Assembly: GCA_002700385.1 (NCBI GenBank)
Contig: PADC01000006.1
Span: 682,001 to 746,000 of the forward strand
Source of the DNA: Cycloclasticus sp.
GTDB lineage: Bacteria > Pseudomonadota > Gammaproteobacteria > Methylococcales > Cycloclasticaceae
Direction: 5' to 3'
Length of the DNA: 64,000 nucleotides
Shown here: positions 1 through 10,140 of the stretch, one piece after another
Layout: each line of letters starts with the position of its first letter
How positions within the stretch are numbered: the stretch's first letter is position 1
Position numbers and translations under genes: made by a program
The notes under the pieces: generated by a model
What the model was told of the DNA's origin: nothing
Seen by the model: the letters and a program-made list of their open reading frames with translations, nothing else
The model's database searches: none

Positions 1-482
1 CAATTAACAGTGTGTCCACCATGCCCGCTAATAAAAGGCATTTCATGGACTAAAATACCAATATCAGTCGATTCAGCTATAGCCAGATAGTGTTTATATA
101 CTTGTTCATTAGAATAAAATTTCTCTCTAAAAACTAACGAAATCATGTCTGCACCTATTTTCTCAGCGTGTCGTGCAAAATCTATCGACACCCTCGTCGA
201 GCAATGCAGTGGATCCGCTACAATTACAATGTTATCTTCATCAAGCGCTTTAACTGTGTCTACAACAAATTTATTGAGCTCCCTAATTTCCTGCCACGAC
301 AATTCACTAAAACGGCTGTTATAACCCATGACATAGAATATTTTTCCCCCATCATCAAATATTTTTCTTAGATAGCACTCCAAGGTTAGATAATCTATTT
401 CATCATCTACTTCTTTAAAGGGTGTCATAACAGAAAAAACAGGTCCGTTGATTCGAGATTTTAATAGTTCAAGTTTATTCAT
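1..482 (-). CDS. DapA/NanA-like (dihydrodipicolinate synthase / N-acetylneuraminate lyase family) aldolase, truncated by left window edge
   Basis: My own reverse-strand translation from ATG at 482: MNKLELLKSRINGPVFSVMTPFKEVDDEIDYLTLECYLRKIFDDGGKIFYVMGYNSRFSELSW..., open to the window edge; overlaps the next gene by ATGA. Confidence 0.75.
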   Translation of the reverse strand, partial: MNKLELLKSRINGPVFSVMTPFKEVDDEIDYLTLECYLRKIFDDGGKIFYVMGYNSRFSELSWQEIRELNKFVVDTVKALDEDNIVIVADPLHCSTRVSIDFARHAEKIGADMISLVFREKFYSNEQVYKHYLAIAESTDIGILVHEMPFISGHGGHTVN

Positions 483-1174
483 TTTGTGTTGTCCATGACA
501 AATTGTACATATTGCAAATCTAGTTCAGTATCAATATCAACTGAATCAAGACGCTCCATTTGATAACCCTTCACTTTACCTTTCCAAAAATTTTGATGTC
601 CAATAAATGACTTCATCCACTGAATATAAAAACCACCATTTGGCCTATATATATTTTTTTGATCTTGAGATCTTGTATCACCCGTGATCAAAGGCGAAGG
701 CTCAAAAACTGATTGTATTAAACCTTTCTCCTCTATCGTCACACTTAATTGAGGCGGAAACTCATAGGTGGTTAGACTCACTACGCCATCAATTGCAGGA
801 CTAAGAAGCTTAAAACCTTCTTGAATATGCTCTTGTGTTCTGAAAGGACAAGTTGGCAACAATAAAGCCACAGCATCATAGTTATCTCTATATTTTGGCA
901 TTGAAGTCAACTCACACACCAGCTCCAATGCCGTAACATGATCACCAGACATCTGTTTAGGCCTTTTTACAGGCTCAACATCCTTATATAGTGCAGAAAG
1001 CGTCAAAATTTCATCGTCATCAGAAGATAAAATAATTGTCGAGAAACATCCGCTGTTTTGAGCAGACTGAAGTGTATAATCCACTAAAGCACGTCCACCA
1101 AGTTGTCTAAGATTTTTTCTTTTTAGTCGTTTAGACCCGCCTCTAGCGGGTACAATTGCTAGCGCCTTTACCAT
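479..1174 (-). CDS. Acylneuraminate cytidylyltransferase family (CMP-nonulosonic acid synthetase-like)
   Basis: MVKALAIVPARGGSKRLKRKNLRQLGGRALVDYTLQSA: N-terminal ARGGSKxxxxKN motif of NeuA/PseF/LegF. Confidence 0.9.
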   Translation of the reverse strand: MVKALAIVPARGGSKRLKRKNLRQLGGRALVDYTLQSAQNSGCFSTIILSSDDDEILTLSALYKDVEPVKRPKQMSGDHVTALELVCELTSMPKYRDNYDAVALLLPTCPFRTQEHIQEGFKLLSPAIDGVVSLTTYEFPPQLSVTIEEKGLIQSVFEPSPLITGDTRSQDQKNIYRPNGGFYIQWMKSFIGHQNFWKGKVKGYQMERLDSVDIDTELDLQYVQFVMDNTK

Positions 1175-1221
1175 AATTTTCGGTTTTATGTTTTATATAA
1201 TGAAAGTAAGTTAATTGAACT

Positions 1222-1890
1222 TTAAGGAATTCGAATATAGGCTGGAATATGAGAAATGGGCAACTTCTCAATCAACAGGTTTTTGTCTCTAAGGAAATCA
1301 TCTATCGCTCTTGTTTCGCCAGGCACAGTTCCATAATCATCCATCATTATAATCCCGCCTGATACCACTCTGTCAAAACAGTTTTCCAACACGGTCATCG
1401 TCGGTTCATAAACATCAACATCAATATGTAGAAGTGAAATTTTTAGCTCAAGGTGCTCCTCCACATACTTCGGCAAAGTGGTCTTAATATCCCCTTGAAT
1501 TAACTCAAAATTCTCAACCCCTTTTTCTTTTAAAGAATCACTTAATTCTCTAACAGATATGCCTTCACCCGCTTCCTTTTCAAATTTATTAATAAATCCC
1601 ACATCACTTTCATCTCCATAACTTGGAAACTTTCCAAAAGCATCGAAACCTATCACCTTCCTAGAGTATGGGCTTTCGAGCATATCACGAAACGTACAAA
1701 ACCTAATAAATGAAGCTCCTTTAAAAACACCAAATTCAACTATATGACCAGGCAAAGCTTGAATTGATTTATATAGCTCATAGTGCGCCAATAGTTTGGG
1801 GATGCGAACAAAGTCACTGGTCAAATAAAACCCATTTTCATAATCCCATTTTTTTTTGGTTTCAAACCCTAAAAAAGATTTATCCAACAT
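1222..1890 (-). CDS. TylF/MycF-like (macrocin O-methyltransferase family) protein
   Basis: GHIVEFGVFKGASFIRFC...VIGFDAFGKFP...LLHIDVDVYEPTMTVLE...GGIIMMDDYG: TylF-type SAM-dependent methyltransferase motifs. Confidence 0.8.
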   Translation of the reverse strand: MLDKSFLGFETKKKWDYENGFYLTSDFVRIPKLLAHYELYKSIQALPGHIVEFGVFKGASFIRFCTFRDMLESPYSRKVIGFDAFGKFPSYGDESDVGFINKFEKEAGEGISVRELSDSLKEKGVENFELIQGDIKTTLPKYVEEHLELKISLLHIDVDVYEPTMTVLENCFDRVVSGGIIMMDDYGTVPGETRAIDDFLRDKNLLIEKLPISHIPAYIRIP

Positions 1891-1896
1891 TTCCTC

Positions 1897-4155
1897 CTAA
1901 AAATACTGCTCAAGCTTTTCTAAAGCACACCAAAACCCCTCTCCTGAATTTTCGTGCCCTTGCCAAACTTCTGGAATAAAGCTTGCCAAGGGGGCTTTTT
2001 GGTTCAAAATTTTTGCAAGGCTAGAAAAATCAACCTCCCCCTTTTCTATCTGTAGTCCTTCGTCATCGATGCCTTTAGCATCAGCAATATGAAGATGTGC
2101 CGTATAGGGTGACACCTTTTCCAAAAATGAAGAGAAAGAGCTTTCGCCAAAATTTGATGCTAATTTAGAATGCGAAATATCTAAACATATCCTGTATTTA
2201 AATTCCTTACAAAATTTTACAATTTCTTCTGCTTCGACAAAAATATTATGATAGCGTTGCCCCCCAAAATGCCACGGAAAAGGAGGCATAGTCTGAGGCC
2301 ATATTTCAACCCCTTCCGTATTTAACGTTTTTAAACTTAATATTAAGTTTTGTAGTCTGATTGCTTTTTGCTCTTTGGGCAAAAAACCCGATTCACTAAA
2401 CCCTCCTACATTGGTGATAATGCCTATTTTCTTTTGGGGCCTAAAAAAGTTGCTTAGCAATCGAGTAAAATTGATAACCCTTTGCATTTCCTTTATTGAG
2501 TGCAATCTATATTTTTCATCAGGACTGCACAGATCTAACACATGATCACCCGCAAATAACTCTGGACTGTGAACAACCAAATCGAGGTCAACCTTTTTAA
2601 TAAAGAAATTATTTAGCTCAACTTCTAAATCCTTATAACTAAGATGAAACTCTAACAACGAAACATTAGTTTTATTCATCAGTTCTGCATAGTCATGAAA
2701 ACGAACAGGCACTCCCCAATTTCTGGAAAATTCGTAATCTCTGGCTTCGAAAACTCGTTCATTTTCTAAATCAGATGGGTAAAAAACATCTCCTTTTTTT
2801 AAATCCCTTAATGCATCTCTACCTATTAATTCACTTTTATAGCTTGGCTGTAAGCCATGACCAGGAGATTTTACCTCCAACATCTCTGCCTCTATTATTT
2901 GGCCTTTTGACAATGCTTGGTTAATAAAAAGAGATTTAGCCAACGTTGCTCTATTCATTTCTTCTCCCTGAGATACCGAACGCTCATTAATCGAACCAAG
3001 CGCACTGTCGACTTGACGAACACCCTCCACTAGTTTTTTAAATTCGTCAGGTAATAGACTTACCTTGTGATCACTGCCTTCTAATGTCGTATCTTCTGTT
3101 AAATGTTTCTCTACTATTCTAGCCCCACAGGCTACTGCAGCAATTGCCACATTTATCCCTCTTTCGTGCCCAGAATAGCCAACAATAGTTTGACTAAGCT
3201 CCTTAAGCCTTGATATATAACTTAAATGTATATCTTTAAAAGGGGGCGGGTAACATGAATTACAGTGTAATAAAGCGTACTGAGCACCTCCATCATTTAA
3301 TAAAGTGACTGCCTTTTTAATCTCAAGCTCAGTTGACATCCCAGTAGATAATATAAGCGGTTTTCCCGTATCAATAAGGGTCTTGATTAAATCATGATTA
3401 GTTAAATCAGCTGATGCTATTTTGTACGCCGACATTCCATATTCTTCTAATACAGCTACTGAAGATTTATCCCAGGGAGTGCACAATGGAATAATTCCCT
3501 TGTCTTTACAATAATCAAAAGCCTTGAACATTTCATCGATACTTAATTGAAACCGGCTTAACAAATCTAAAGTATATTGTGATCCTAGGTTTTCTTTTGC
3601 ATCATCTGCATTCCCTGTGTTTGAATATAACTCTCCCATATCCCTAATTTGGAATTTGGCACAATCGGCCCCTGCCCTGATCGCTGCATCTATCAATCTG
3701 CGAGCCCTTTCCAGAGAACCATTATGGTTATTTCCTATTTCAGCAATTACGAATACAGGAGCGTTATGCGAAACTTTATAACCATCAATAAAAAATTCTT
3801 GTTCTTGCCTAGAACGCCTACAAACAACGGATATCAAATGAAACTGATTATCTAAAATAGGAACAAACAAAAATTCACTCAATAAAGCACGTATACTCTC
3901 TGAAGAAGCCCCCTCTTTGACATAAGCAAAATCTTTATTGAGTAAATGCTGAACAGAAATATTTAAATTAGCTTGGTTTTTTGTACGTGACAGCCAACGA
4001 ATTAAATCCCCATTTGTTAACACACCAATAACTCTATTCTGTTCATCCACACCGAACAAAACTCTTCCCTTAACTGTTGAAATTTTTTCAAGTACTGCAG
4101 TTAAAGGCGTTTCTATATGAACAATATATTTAGAAATATTTCGTTCAAAAATCAT
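1897..4155 (-). CDS. Three-module protein: N-terminal CBS-like pair, NeuB-type synthase with SAF-like segment, C-terminal sugar phosphate isomerase/epimerase-like TIM barrel
   Basis: 752 aa: TPLTAVLEKI...GVLTNGDLIRWL (CBS-like); VFVIAEIGNNHNGSLERARRLIDAA...YSGHERGINVAIAAVACGARIVEKHLTED (NeuB); ...CLDISHSKLASNFGESSFSSFLEKVSPYTAHLHIADAKG (xylose isomerase-like barrel). Confidence 0.85.
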   Translation of the reverse strand: MIFERNISKYIVHIETPLTAVLEKISTVKGRVLFGVDEQNRVIGVLTNGDLIRWLSRTKNQANLNISVQHLLNKDFAYVKEGASSESIRALLSEFLFVPILDNQFHLISVVCRRSRQEQEFFIDGYKVSHNAPVFVIAEIGNNHNGSLERARRLIDAAIRAGADCAKFQIRDMGELYSNTGNADDAKENLGSQYTLDLLSRFQLSIDEMFKAFDYCKDKGIIPLCTPWDKSSVAVLEEYGMSAYKIASADLTNHDLIKTLIDTGKPLILSTGMSTELEIKKAVTLLNDGGAQYALLHCNSCYPPPFKDIHLSYISRLKELSQTIVGYSGHERGINVAIAAVACGARIVEKHLTEDTTLEGSDHKVSLLPDEFKKLVEGVRQVDSALGSINERSVSQGEEMNRATLAKSLFINQALSKGQIIEAEMLEVKSPGHGLQPSYKSELIGRDALRDLKKGDVFYPSDLENERVFEARDYEFSRNWGVPVRFHDYAELMNKTNVSLLEFHLSYKDLEVELNNFFIKKVDLDLVVHSPELFAGDHVLDLCSPDEKYRLHSIKEMQRVINFTRLLSNFFRPQKKIGIITNVGGFSESGFLPKEQKAIRLQNLILSLKTLNTEGVEIWPQTMPPFPWHFGGQRYHNIFVEAEEIVKFCKEFKYRICLDISHSKLASNFGESSFSSFLEKVSPYTAHLHIADAKGIDDEGLQIEKGEVDFSSLAKILNQKAPLASFIPEVWQGHENSGEGFWCALEKLEQYF

Positions 4156-4221
4156 AATATCAATCTCTAATTATTCTATTAGGTTAAAAAGAAAAGTCCT
4201 TCAGAACCGCAAGCAAACTTT

Positions 4222-5130
4222 TTACTTTAATTTGCTTATAGCCGAATTCGCAACCAAAGCCGCTCCCCAGTGACTTAAATGTGTATGGTCAGAGTAAAAC
4301 AGCTTATCACCTTCTCGAACTATACATTCAGAATCTTTACACAAAACATCATACGGATCGATGAAAAGCACTTTATCTCTATGCTTTTCCGCGAAGCTTT
4401 CTAGCATCTGATTAAAATAAAAAAGCTCTCCCTCAACGTTTGCAAACTTCTCTGGGCATTTAGCATTAGTATGATTACGCATACATTCAATATAGCTGCC
4501 TTCCGATAAGAAATTAGATGTTGGTACATTTTCGATTAATATGAGTTTCCCCTTCACAGGGAGGCTCTCAATCAAAGAAAACAAATCCTCAATAATCAAT
4601 TTTGTACTTCAAAAAACTCTCCAAAACGACCAAGAACTTTACCTCCTTTTAACTGAATTAATTTATCCCAGAGTAAGTTAAATTAGCAATCGGTTTATTT
4701 GAATTCATTAAGAGAAAAGCAAGTAAAGATCGAGCTACTAATTCCCCTAGCCAAAGCAAGAATGTCCAAGCAAAAAAATAAAAACTTAAAATAAATAAAA
4801 CTGAGGCGAACAAACTGTTAGAAAATTCTAGTAACTCCACTTGAGTCAACCAGCTTAAAAAAAAACAATACTCACGATTAAAACAACCATCAATGTAGGC
4901 AATATTCGGCGTGCACGGCGCTCATAGAAGTGCAAATGGGGAAACTTACCTTGCCGCATGTCATTTATAATAATATTTGTTATTAAGTATCCACTAATAA
5001 CAAAAAACACATCGACACCAACATACCCACCACTAAATAAGGGATTGTCTAGGTGAAAAAAAACGACCGACAAAATGGCTAATGCTCGTAACCCATCTAT
5101 TTCAGGCCTGTATTGCAGATAATTATCCAC
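4222..5130 (-). pseudogene. Decayed OafA/YrhL-like membrane acyltransferase with C-terminal SGNH domain
   Basis: Three ORF fragments: 4855-5130 (YRPEIDGLRALAILSVVFFHLDNPLFSGGYVGVDVFFVISGYLIT, acyltransferase_3 N-terminus), 4658-4849 (next segment after a poly-A tract, shifted frame), 4222-4599 (SGNH-like end, FYSDHTHLSHWGAALVA). Most of the transmembrane region is missing. Confidence 0.75.
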
Positions 5131-5206
5131 TCAATAAATCACATGTTAGATCTGCTCCGCTACGCGGCTCAAACATTTAAGGAACATAGACATATCATGA
5201 ATAAGA

Positions 5207-5875
5207 CTAAAGCATCAAGCCTTTAACTCTACTGACTAACGAACGCCTTTGGTTATTAAACTGATAACAACCAAAATGATAATTAAACATCAGCAGTTGG
5301 CTTTGAAAATTTAATGATGTTGTATTATCCCTTAATAAATGGGACAAATACCTCACCACATTCGAATTAGCATGAATAATATCTTTTCGAAATTCGGGTT
5401 TCAATACTGCTTTATTCGAAATTTCATTATTAATATCAATCACCTCAAATAAAGAACGTTCTTTCAGAAGTTTGTTATACGCTCTTAAATAAACACCTTG
5501 ATTAGGGTTCTGAGTCATCATAGGCGCTAGAATACGCACATTATTACTAAACGTTTTAATAATTTCCTGCTGGACAAGCACATACCTGTCAACACAATTA
5601 TGAATAAAAGCGCTGTTATTCACATCATCAGGGTATTCATTATATTCCCAGCTGTGCCACGACTTACCTAAAGCAAATCGAGTATCTGGTTCTCCAAATA
5701 AGAGCAAAAGCTCTTCCCCTCGAATGAGATTAGCAATTTTTAACAGGCTGCTCTTAACTTTCAACGCGCTCTCATAAGAAGTAAAGTTATAACTTTTACC
5801 TGGCCCTAAGAAAATTGGTGTATAACCTTCTTGGAAACCAAAGGCCCTAACATGACTGTCGCCAACGATAACCAA
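5207..5875 (-). CDS. SGNH-like hypothetical protein
   Basis: Starts MVIVGDSHVRAFG (GDSH block I-like); 222 aa. Confidence 0.55.
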   Translation of the reverse strand: MVIVGDSHVRAFGFQEGYTPIFLGPGKSYNFTSYESALKVKSSLLKIANLIRGEELLLLFGEPDTRFALGKSWHSWEYNEYPDDVNNSAFIHNCVDRYVLVQQEIIKTFSNNVRILAPMMTQNPNQGVYLRAYNKLLKERSLFEVIDINNEISNKAVLKPEFRKDIIHANSNVVRYLSHLLRDNTTSLNFQSQLLMFNYHFGCYQFNNQRRSLVSRVKGLML

Positions 5876-6715
5876 TTATCTTCCTAAATTAGCTCGGGTT
5901 AATCTTTCTCTTGGCAATGTTCTAGAGCCCCTAGTTTTTAATATTTTCGACAAATTCAAACAACTTTGAATCCACCAATGTGCATCAAAAAGTCGAGAAT
6001 TATACCCACGAATAGGAATCGGGTGAGCATGCCCTCGAATCACCTTTCTCTCATAACCAACTGAAACGACACCGCCCTTATGAAACCCATCAGGATCAAA
6101 AATTATCAAATCACCTGCATTTACAGCAATTACCGTGGGATTATGCAATTCTTCAGCAGGAATATCATTGGGTATGTTTTTAATTTCAACCCCTGATAAC
6201 ACATAATAATTGGCTCGAAAGTGTCCCTCACGATGTGATCCTATATCATATTCAAGCGATCCATTTCTCTTACTTACATTAACTAGATTAATATAAAACT
6301 TCAAAGACTGCTGTCTATCAAAATGCCATGGTAGAATCTGTTTTTTTGAAGGCAAATCATGCGTTAAATAAATATCGTCGTTTATTTCACAATCGACCCC
6401 AAAATAGCCTTCAGCAACTTTTCTCATGAAATCAGATGTAAACGTAGACTTTATAGCTTTTACATCCTCTGTCATATTGACTGTTTTACACTTCGCAACC
6501 TGACCATTTTCGCCATAACTGAAATTCTTATTTGTTGTGAAATTAAAATGGTCTTCTCCGGCAGATAAAACTTGATCAAACTCATACTGTAAAGCGCTCA
6601 GTGTTAACTCGCTCAAAAAATTTTTAATGACACAAATCCCATATTTATCTAATTTCTCTAATACTAGTGATATTTCAGAATCTGCTTCAAGCATCAGCAA
6701 ATTTAAATTTTTCAA
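5876..6715 (-). CDS. Phytanoyl-CoA dioxygenase (PhyH)-family protein
   Basis: LPWHFDRQQSLKFYINLVNVSKRNGSLEYDIGSHREGHF...GDLIIFDPDGFHKGG: HxD...H Fe(II)/2OG arrangement. Confidence 0.7.
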   Translation of the reverse strand: MKNLNLLMLEADSEISLVLEKLDKYGICVIKNFLSELTLSALQYEFDQVLSAGEDHFNFTTNKNFSYGENGQVAKCKTVNMTEDVKAIKSTFTSDFMRKVAEGYFGVDCEINDDIYLTHDLPSKKQILPWHFDRQQSLKFYINLVNVSKRNGSLEYDIGSHREGHFRANYYVLSGVEIKNIPNDIPAEELHNPTVIAVNAGDLIIFDPDGFHKGGVVSVGYERKVIRGHAHPIPIRGYNSRLFDAHWWIQSCLNLSKILKTRGSRTLPRERLTRANLGR

Positions 6716-8067
6716 TTTTCATTTCTCCTCTTCAAACAAAATAAAGTTTTCGAGTAAACGGGCTCCATCACATTTTTCAAGGCTCTTAATCTACCCCATG
6801 GTTGGGGAAATAATTTTTGTGACAGAAGAAAAACTCCAAAAGCCATCATAAAATGGAAGCTAAGAACATAACAGGAAAAATCTATCAGTGTGATCGTCTC
6901 AATGTTTGCTAGCAATAAAATAAAATATACTACCGAAGAAATAAATGAGATATATGAGATCACACCAACCCTCTCAATAAAAAGCAGACCTTTAGCAGCT
7001 AAATAATATGCTAGCTTCAACCAACCTGCCCAGACAAGAATTAACGTGGGCACCAAGGTGTTCAAGAAATCATCCCCAACCAAATAATCAAAAAACACTA
7101 TTAAAAAAAATGAATATGCAATGGATAAAATAAACATTATGATTAATAGAAAATAGCTTCCCCCAACTACTTGCTCAAATTTGCTTTTTTGTAACTTATC
7201 GAATGACCATGGCATAAAAGCCCTATTAAATGATTCTGCTATCACCAGCATTGGCATCGCCAGTGACAAAGCCACTGCTACTTCACCCACCATTGACAAC
7301 CCAACAAATGAGGACAAAACCACTTTGTCAATGACAAAAACCGACGATAAAATCAACGAATGAGGTAAAGCTGGAAAAACAAAACCCATTATATGTTTAG
7401 CATAACTATTATCCCACGACAGGTTCAGCATAGAGTCTTTAGACAATGAAACTAAAGAGAGTAATGCTGCAATTACACAAGCCAAAACCATGGAATAAAC
7501 TCGTTCTTTTCCACCTCCCTCCAAATAAAAAATAAGGATCAGAACAAACATACCCTCCAATACCAACTTCAATAATTGCAATTTTGCAAATTCGTAAGGA
7601 TTTCGACTTGTTTGGTATATCACCAAGCGCATATTAATGACAAACATCGCTACTGAAACAAGCAAAGCTAGAAAAAGAAAATTAAAATACAAGCCCGTAA
7701 TTTTCTCTAGTACAGGGTTAAAAACAACTGTAAAAATTACCACCAATATATACAAAAAAATTGCTATGGAAAAAGAAATACCTACGTATTGCTTGAACTT
7801 ATTAACCTCAACTTTATGATATATAACCCTGATAAAGCCATGTAGACCTGTACTCCCGGCTAAAGAATACATCGCAACTAAAGTCGAAAACATAGCAATC
7901 AACCCATACTCATCCACTGTCAAAATTCTAGTCAAAAAAGGTAACAAGATAAAAGGTAATGCTTTTTCAAGCACTGAAGAAAGTAAATAAATCCCACCCT
8001 CTTTTAATATTCTCATTTTTACCTCAAACCGAACATTTAATACACTTAAATAATTTAACCACTTCAA
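6712..8067 (-). CDS. Polysaccharide flippase (Wzx/MATE-like)
   Basis: Polytopic; LKEGGIYLLSSVLEKALPFILLPFLTRILTVDEYGLIAMFSTLVAM, typical Wzx N-terminus. Confidence 0.85.
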   Translation of the reverse strand: MKWLNYLSVLNVRFEVKMRILKEGGIYLLSSVLEKALPFILLPFLTRILTVDEYGLIAMFSTLVAMYSLAGSTGLHGFIRVIYHKVEVNKFKQYVGISFSIAIFLYILVVIFTVVFNPVLEKITGLYFNFLFLALLVSVAMFVINMRLVIYQTSRNPYEFAKLQLLKLVLEGMFVLILIFYLEGGGKERVYSMVLACVIAALLSLVSLSKDSMLNLSWDNSYAKHIMGFVFPALPHSLILSSVFVIDKVVLSSFVGLSMVGEVAVALSLAMPMLVIAESFNRAFMPWSFDKLQKSKFEQVVGGSYFLLIIMFILSIAYSFFLIVFFDYLVGDDFLNTLVPTLILVWAGWLKLAYYLAAKGLLFIERVGVISYISFISSVVYFILLLANIETITLIDFSCYVLSFHFMMAFGVFLLSQKLFPQPWGRLRALKNVMEPVYSKTLFCLKRRNEN

Positions 8068-8159
8068 AGAGTTCAGAGAAAAAATATAATGTTCTCTATT
8101 GTAGGAATTTAACTTGCCTTCTATTTATGTGAAACACCTTTAAAAAATATATTGAAACC

Positions 8160-8179
8160 TTAGCACACGATAGTGCTAA
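8160..8179. repeat. Short perfect inverted repeat TTAGCAC-ACGATA-GTGCTAA
   Basis: Read directly; lies in the wzx-pilB divergent intergenic region. Confidence 0.4.
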
Positions 8180-8424
8180 GTCTTGTAACCAACACGTAAA
8201 TCCCGCTTATCACTTGCTTTTGTTGCTTATCTTAACACCAAGCCAATCAACATGATAAAACAGGAAAGCCTTATTTTCTCTCAACAGCTAAAAGAGTGAC
8301 GCAGGTTTCATACACTTAAATATGCATTTAAAGTAATAGTTACTGCAAAAACTCTTAATTTCTACTATATTTAAGTCACTAATAACATTTCGTTAATACA
8401 GTATAGGGATTTATTCGACTCAAC

Positions 8425-10134
8425 ATGGCAGTATCTAGCGATAAAATTTACTTGAGCGGCTTGGCGCGGCGGCTTGTTTTAGACGGATTAATAACTGAAG
8501 AAGCCGCTCGAAAACACAATGATGAGGCCCTAAAGAAAAAAAGGCCTTTCGTGACGCACCTCGTTGAACAAAATATTTTAGACAGCCAAACCGTTGCCCT
8601 CTCCGCCTCTGAAGAATTCGGTGTTCCGCTATTAGATATTAATGCTCTTAATAAAGACTTGATACCTAAAGGCATAGTGGATGAGAAAATTATTCGAAAA
8701 CACCATGCACTCCCAATGTTTAAGCGCGGCAATAAATTATTTGTCGCCGTTTCTGACCCAACTAACTTACAGGCCCTCGATGAAATAAAATTTCAAACAA
8801 GAATGAGCATTGAAGCCATCCTTGTTGAAGAAGACAAGCTGGCACAAGTTATTGATACGGCCATGGATGATGACGATAACGTCATGGCTGATCTATTGGA
8901 TGACGATCTCGATAATATTGATTTCGACACCTCTGATGAACTGCCGGAAGCTGATATAGATAGTGATATTGATGATGCCCCGGTTGTACGCTTTGTGAAT
9001 AAAGTTTTATTAGATGCTATTAAAAAAGGGGTCTCTGATATTCATTTTGAACCCTATGAAAAGAGTTTTAGGGTGAGAACACGCCAAGACGGTATTTTGA
9101 AAGAAGTGGCTTCACCTCCGATGAACATTGCCAATAAGCTTATATCACGAATAAAAGTGATGTCTCGCATGAACATCTCCGAACGGCGTATTCCTCAAGA
9201 TGGCCGCATTAAAATGGCTTTATCTAAAAAACGAGCTATCGATTTTCGTGTTAACACATGCCCTACTTTATACGGTGAAAAAATTGTACTGCGGATTTTA
9301 GATCCTACTAGCGCCCAAGTAGGTATCGAGCAACTTGGATTTGAGCCTGAACAGAAGGAAGCCTTTCTTGAGGCGATACAAAAACCGTACGGCATGATTC
9401 TTGTTACTGGCCCTACGGGCAGTGGTAAAACTGTTAGCCTTTATACTGCGCTCAATATTTTAAATGACCCAAACGTTAATATTTCAACCGCTGAAGACCC
9501 AGTTGAAATTACCGTTTCCGGCATCAATCAGGTTAACGTAAACCCTAAAACAGGTCTAACCTTTGCTGAAGCGCTACGTGCCTTCTTACGACAAGACCCC
9601 GATATTATCATGGTGGGTGAGATACGTGACTTGGAAACTGCAGAAATTGCTGTAAAAGCAGCTCAAACTGGTCACCTGGTTTTATCTACTTTGCATACAA
9701 ACGATGCACCACAGACCTTAAACCGCTTAAATCAAATGGGCGTTCCCCCATACAATATCGCCGCCTCTGTTTTATTAATTATGGCGCAACGTTTAGCAAG
9801 AAAGCTATGCGACAAGTGTAAAAAAGAAGAAAAGCTACCAACTGAACTATTAGTAAAAGAGGGTTTTAAACCTGAAGAGGCTGAAGGTTTAATAACTTAT
9901 AAAGCTGTTGGCTGTGACTCCTGCTCTAGTGGCTATAAAGGACGAGTAGGCATATTTCAGGTGATGCCGGTTTCTGAGATAATGGAAGAACTGATCATTA
10001 AAGGCGGCTTGACTACAGAGCTTGAAGAGCAATCAGCTTTAGAAGGTGTCTTAACACTTAGGGAATCGGGTCTAAAAAAAGTCGCCGATGGAATTACAAG
10101 TATTGAAGAAATCAATCGAATCACTAAAGATTAA
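8425..10134 (+). CDS. pilB: Type IV pilus assembly ATPase PilB
   Basis: GPTGSGKTVSLYTAL Walker A, DPDIIMVGEIRDLETAEIAVKAAQTGHLVLSTLHTNDAP, CDKC/CDSC zinc motif; followed by pilC and pilD. Confidence 0.95.
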   Translation: MAVSSDKIYLSGLARRLVLDGLITEEAARKHNDEALKKKRPFVTHLVEQNILDSQTVALSASEEFGVPLLDINALNKDLIPKGIVDEKIIRKHHALPMFKRGNKLFVAVSDPTNLQALDEIKFQTRMSIEAILVEEDKLAQVIDTAMDDDDNVMADLLDDDLDNIDFDTSDELPEADIDSDIDDAPVVRFVNKVLLDAIKKGVSDIHFEPYEKSFRVRTRQDGILKEVASPPMNIANKLISRIKVMSRMNISERRIPQDGRIKMALSKKRAIDFRVNTCPTLYGEKIVLRILDPTSAQVGIEQLGFEPEQKEAFLEAIQKPYGMILVTGPTGSGKTVSLYTALNILNDPNVNISTAEDPVEITVSGINQVNVNPKTGLTFAEALRAFLRQDPDIIMVGEIRDLETAEIAVKAAQTGHLVLSTLHTNDAPQTLNRLNQMGVPPYNIAASVLLIMAQRLARKLCDKCKKEEKLPTELLVKEGFKPEEAEGLITYKAVGCDSCSSGYKGRVGIFQVMPVSEIMEELIIKGGLTTELEEQSALEGVLTLRESGLKKVADGITSIEEINRITKD

Positions 10135-10140
10135 ATTATT

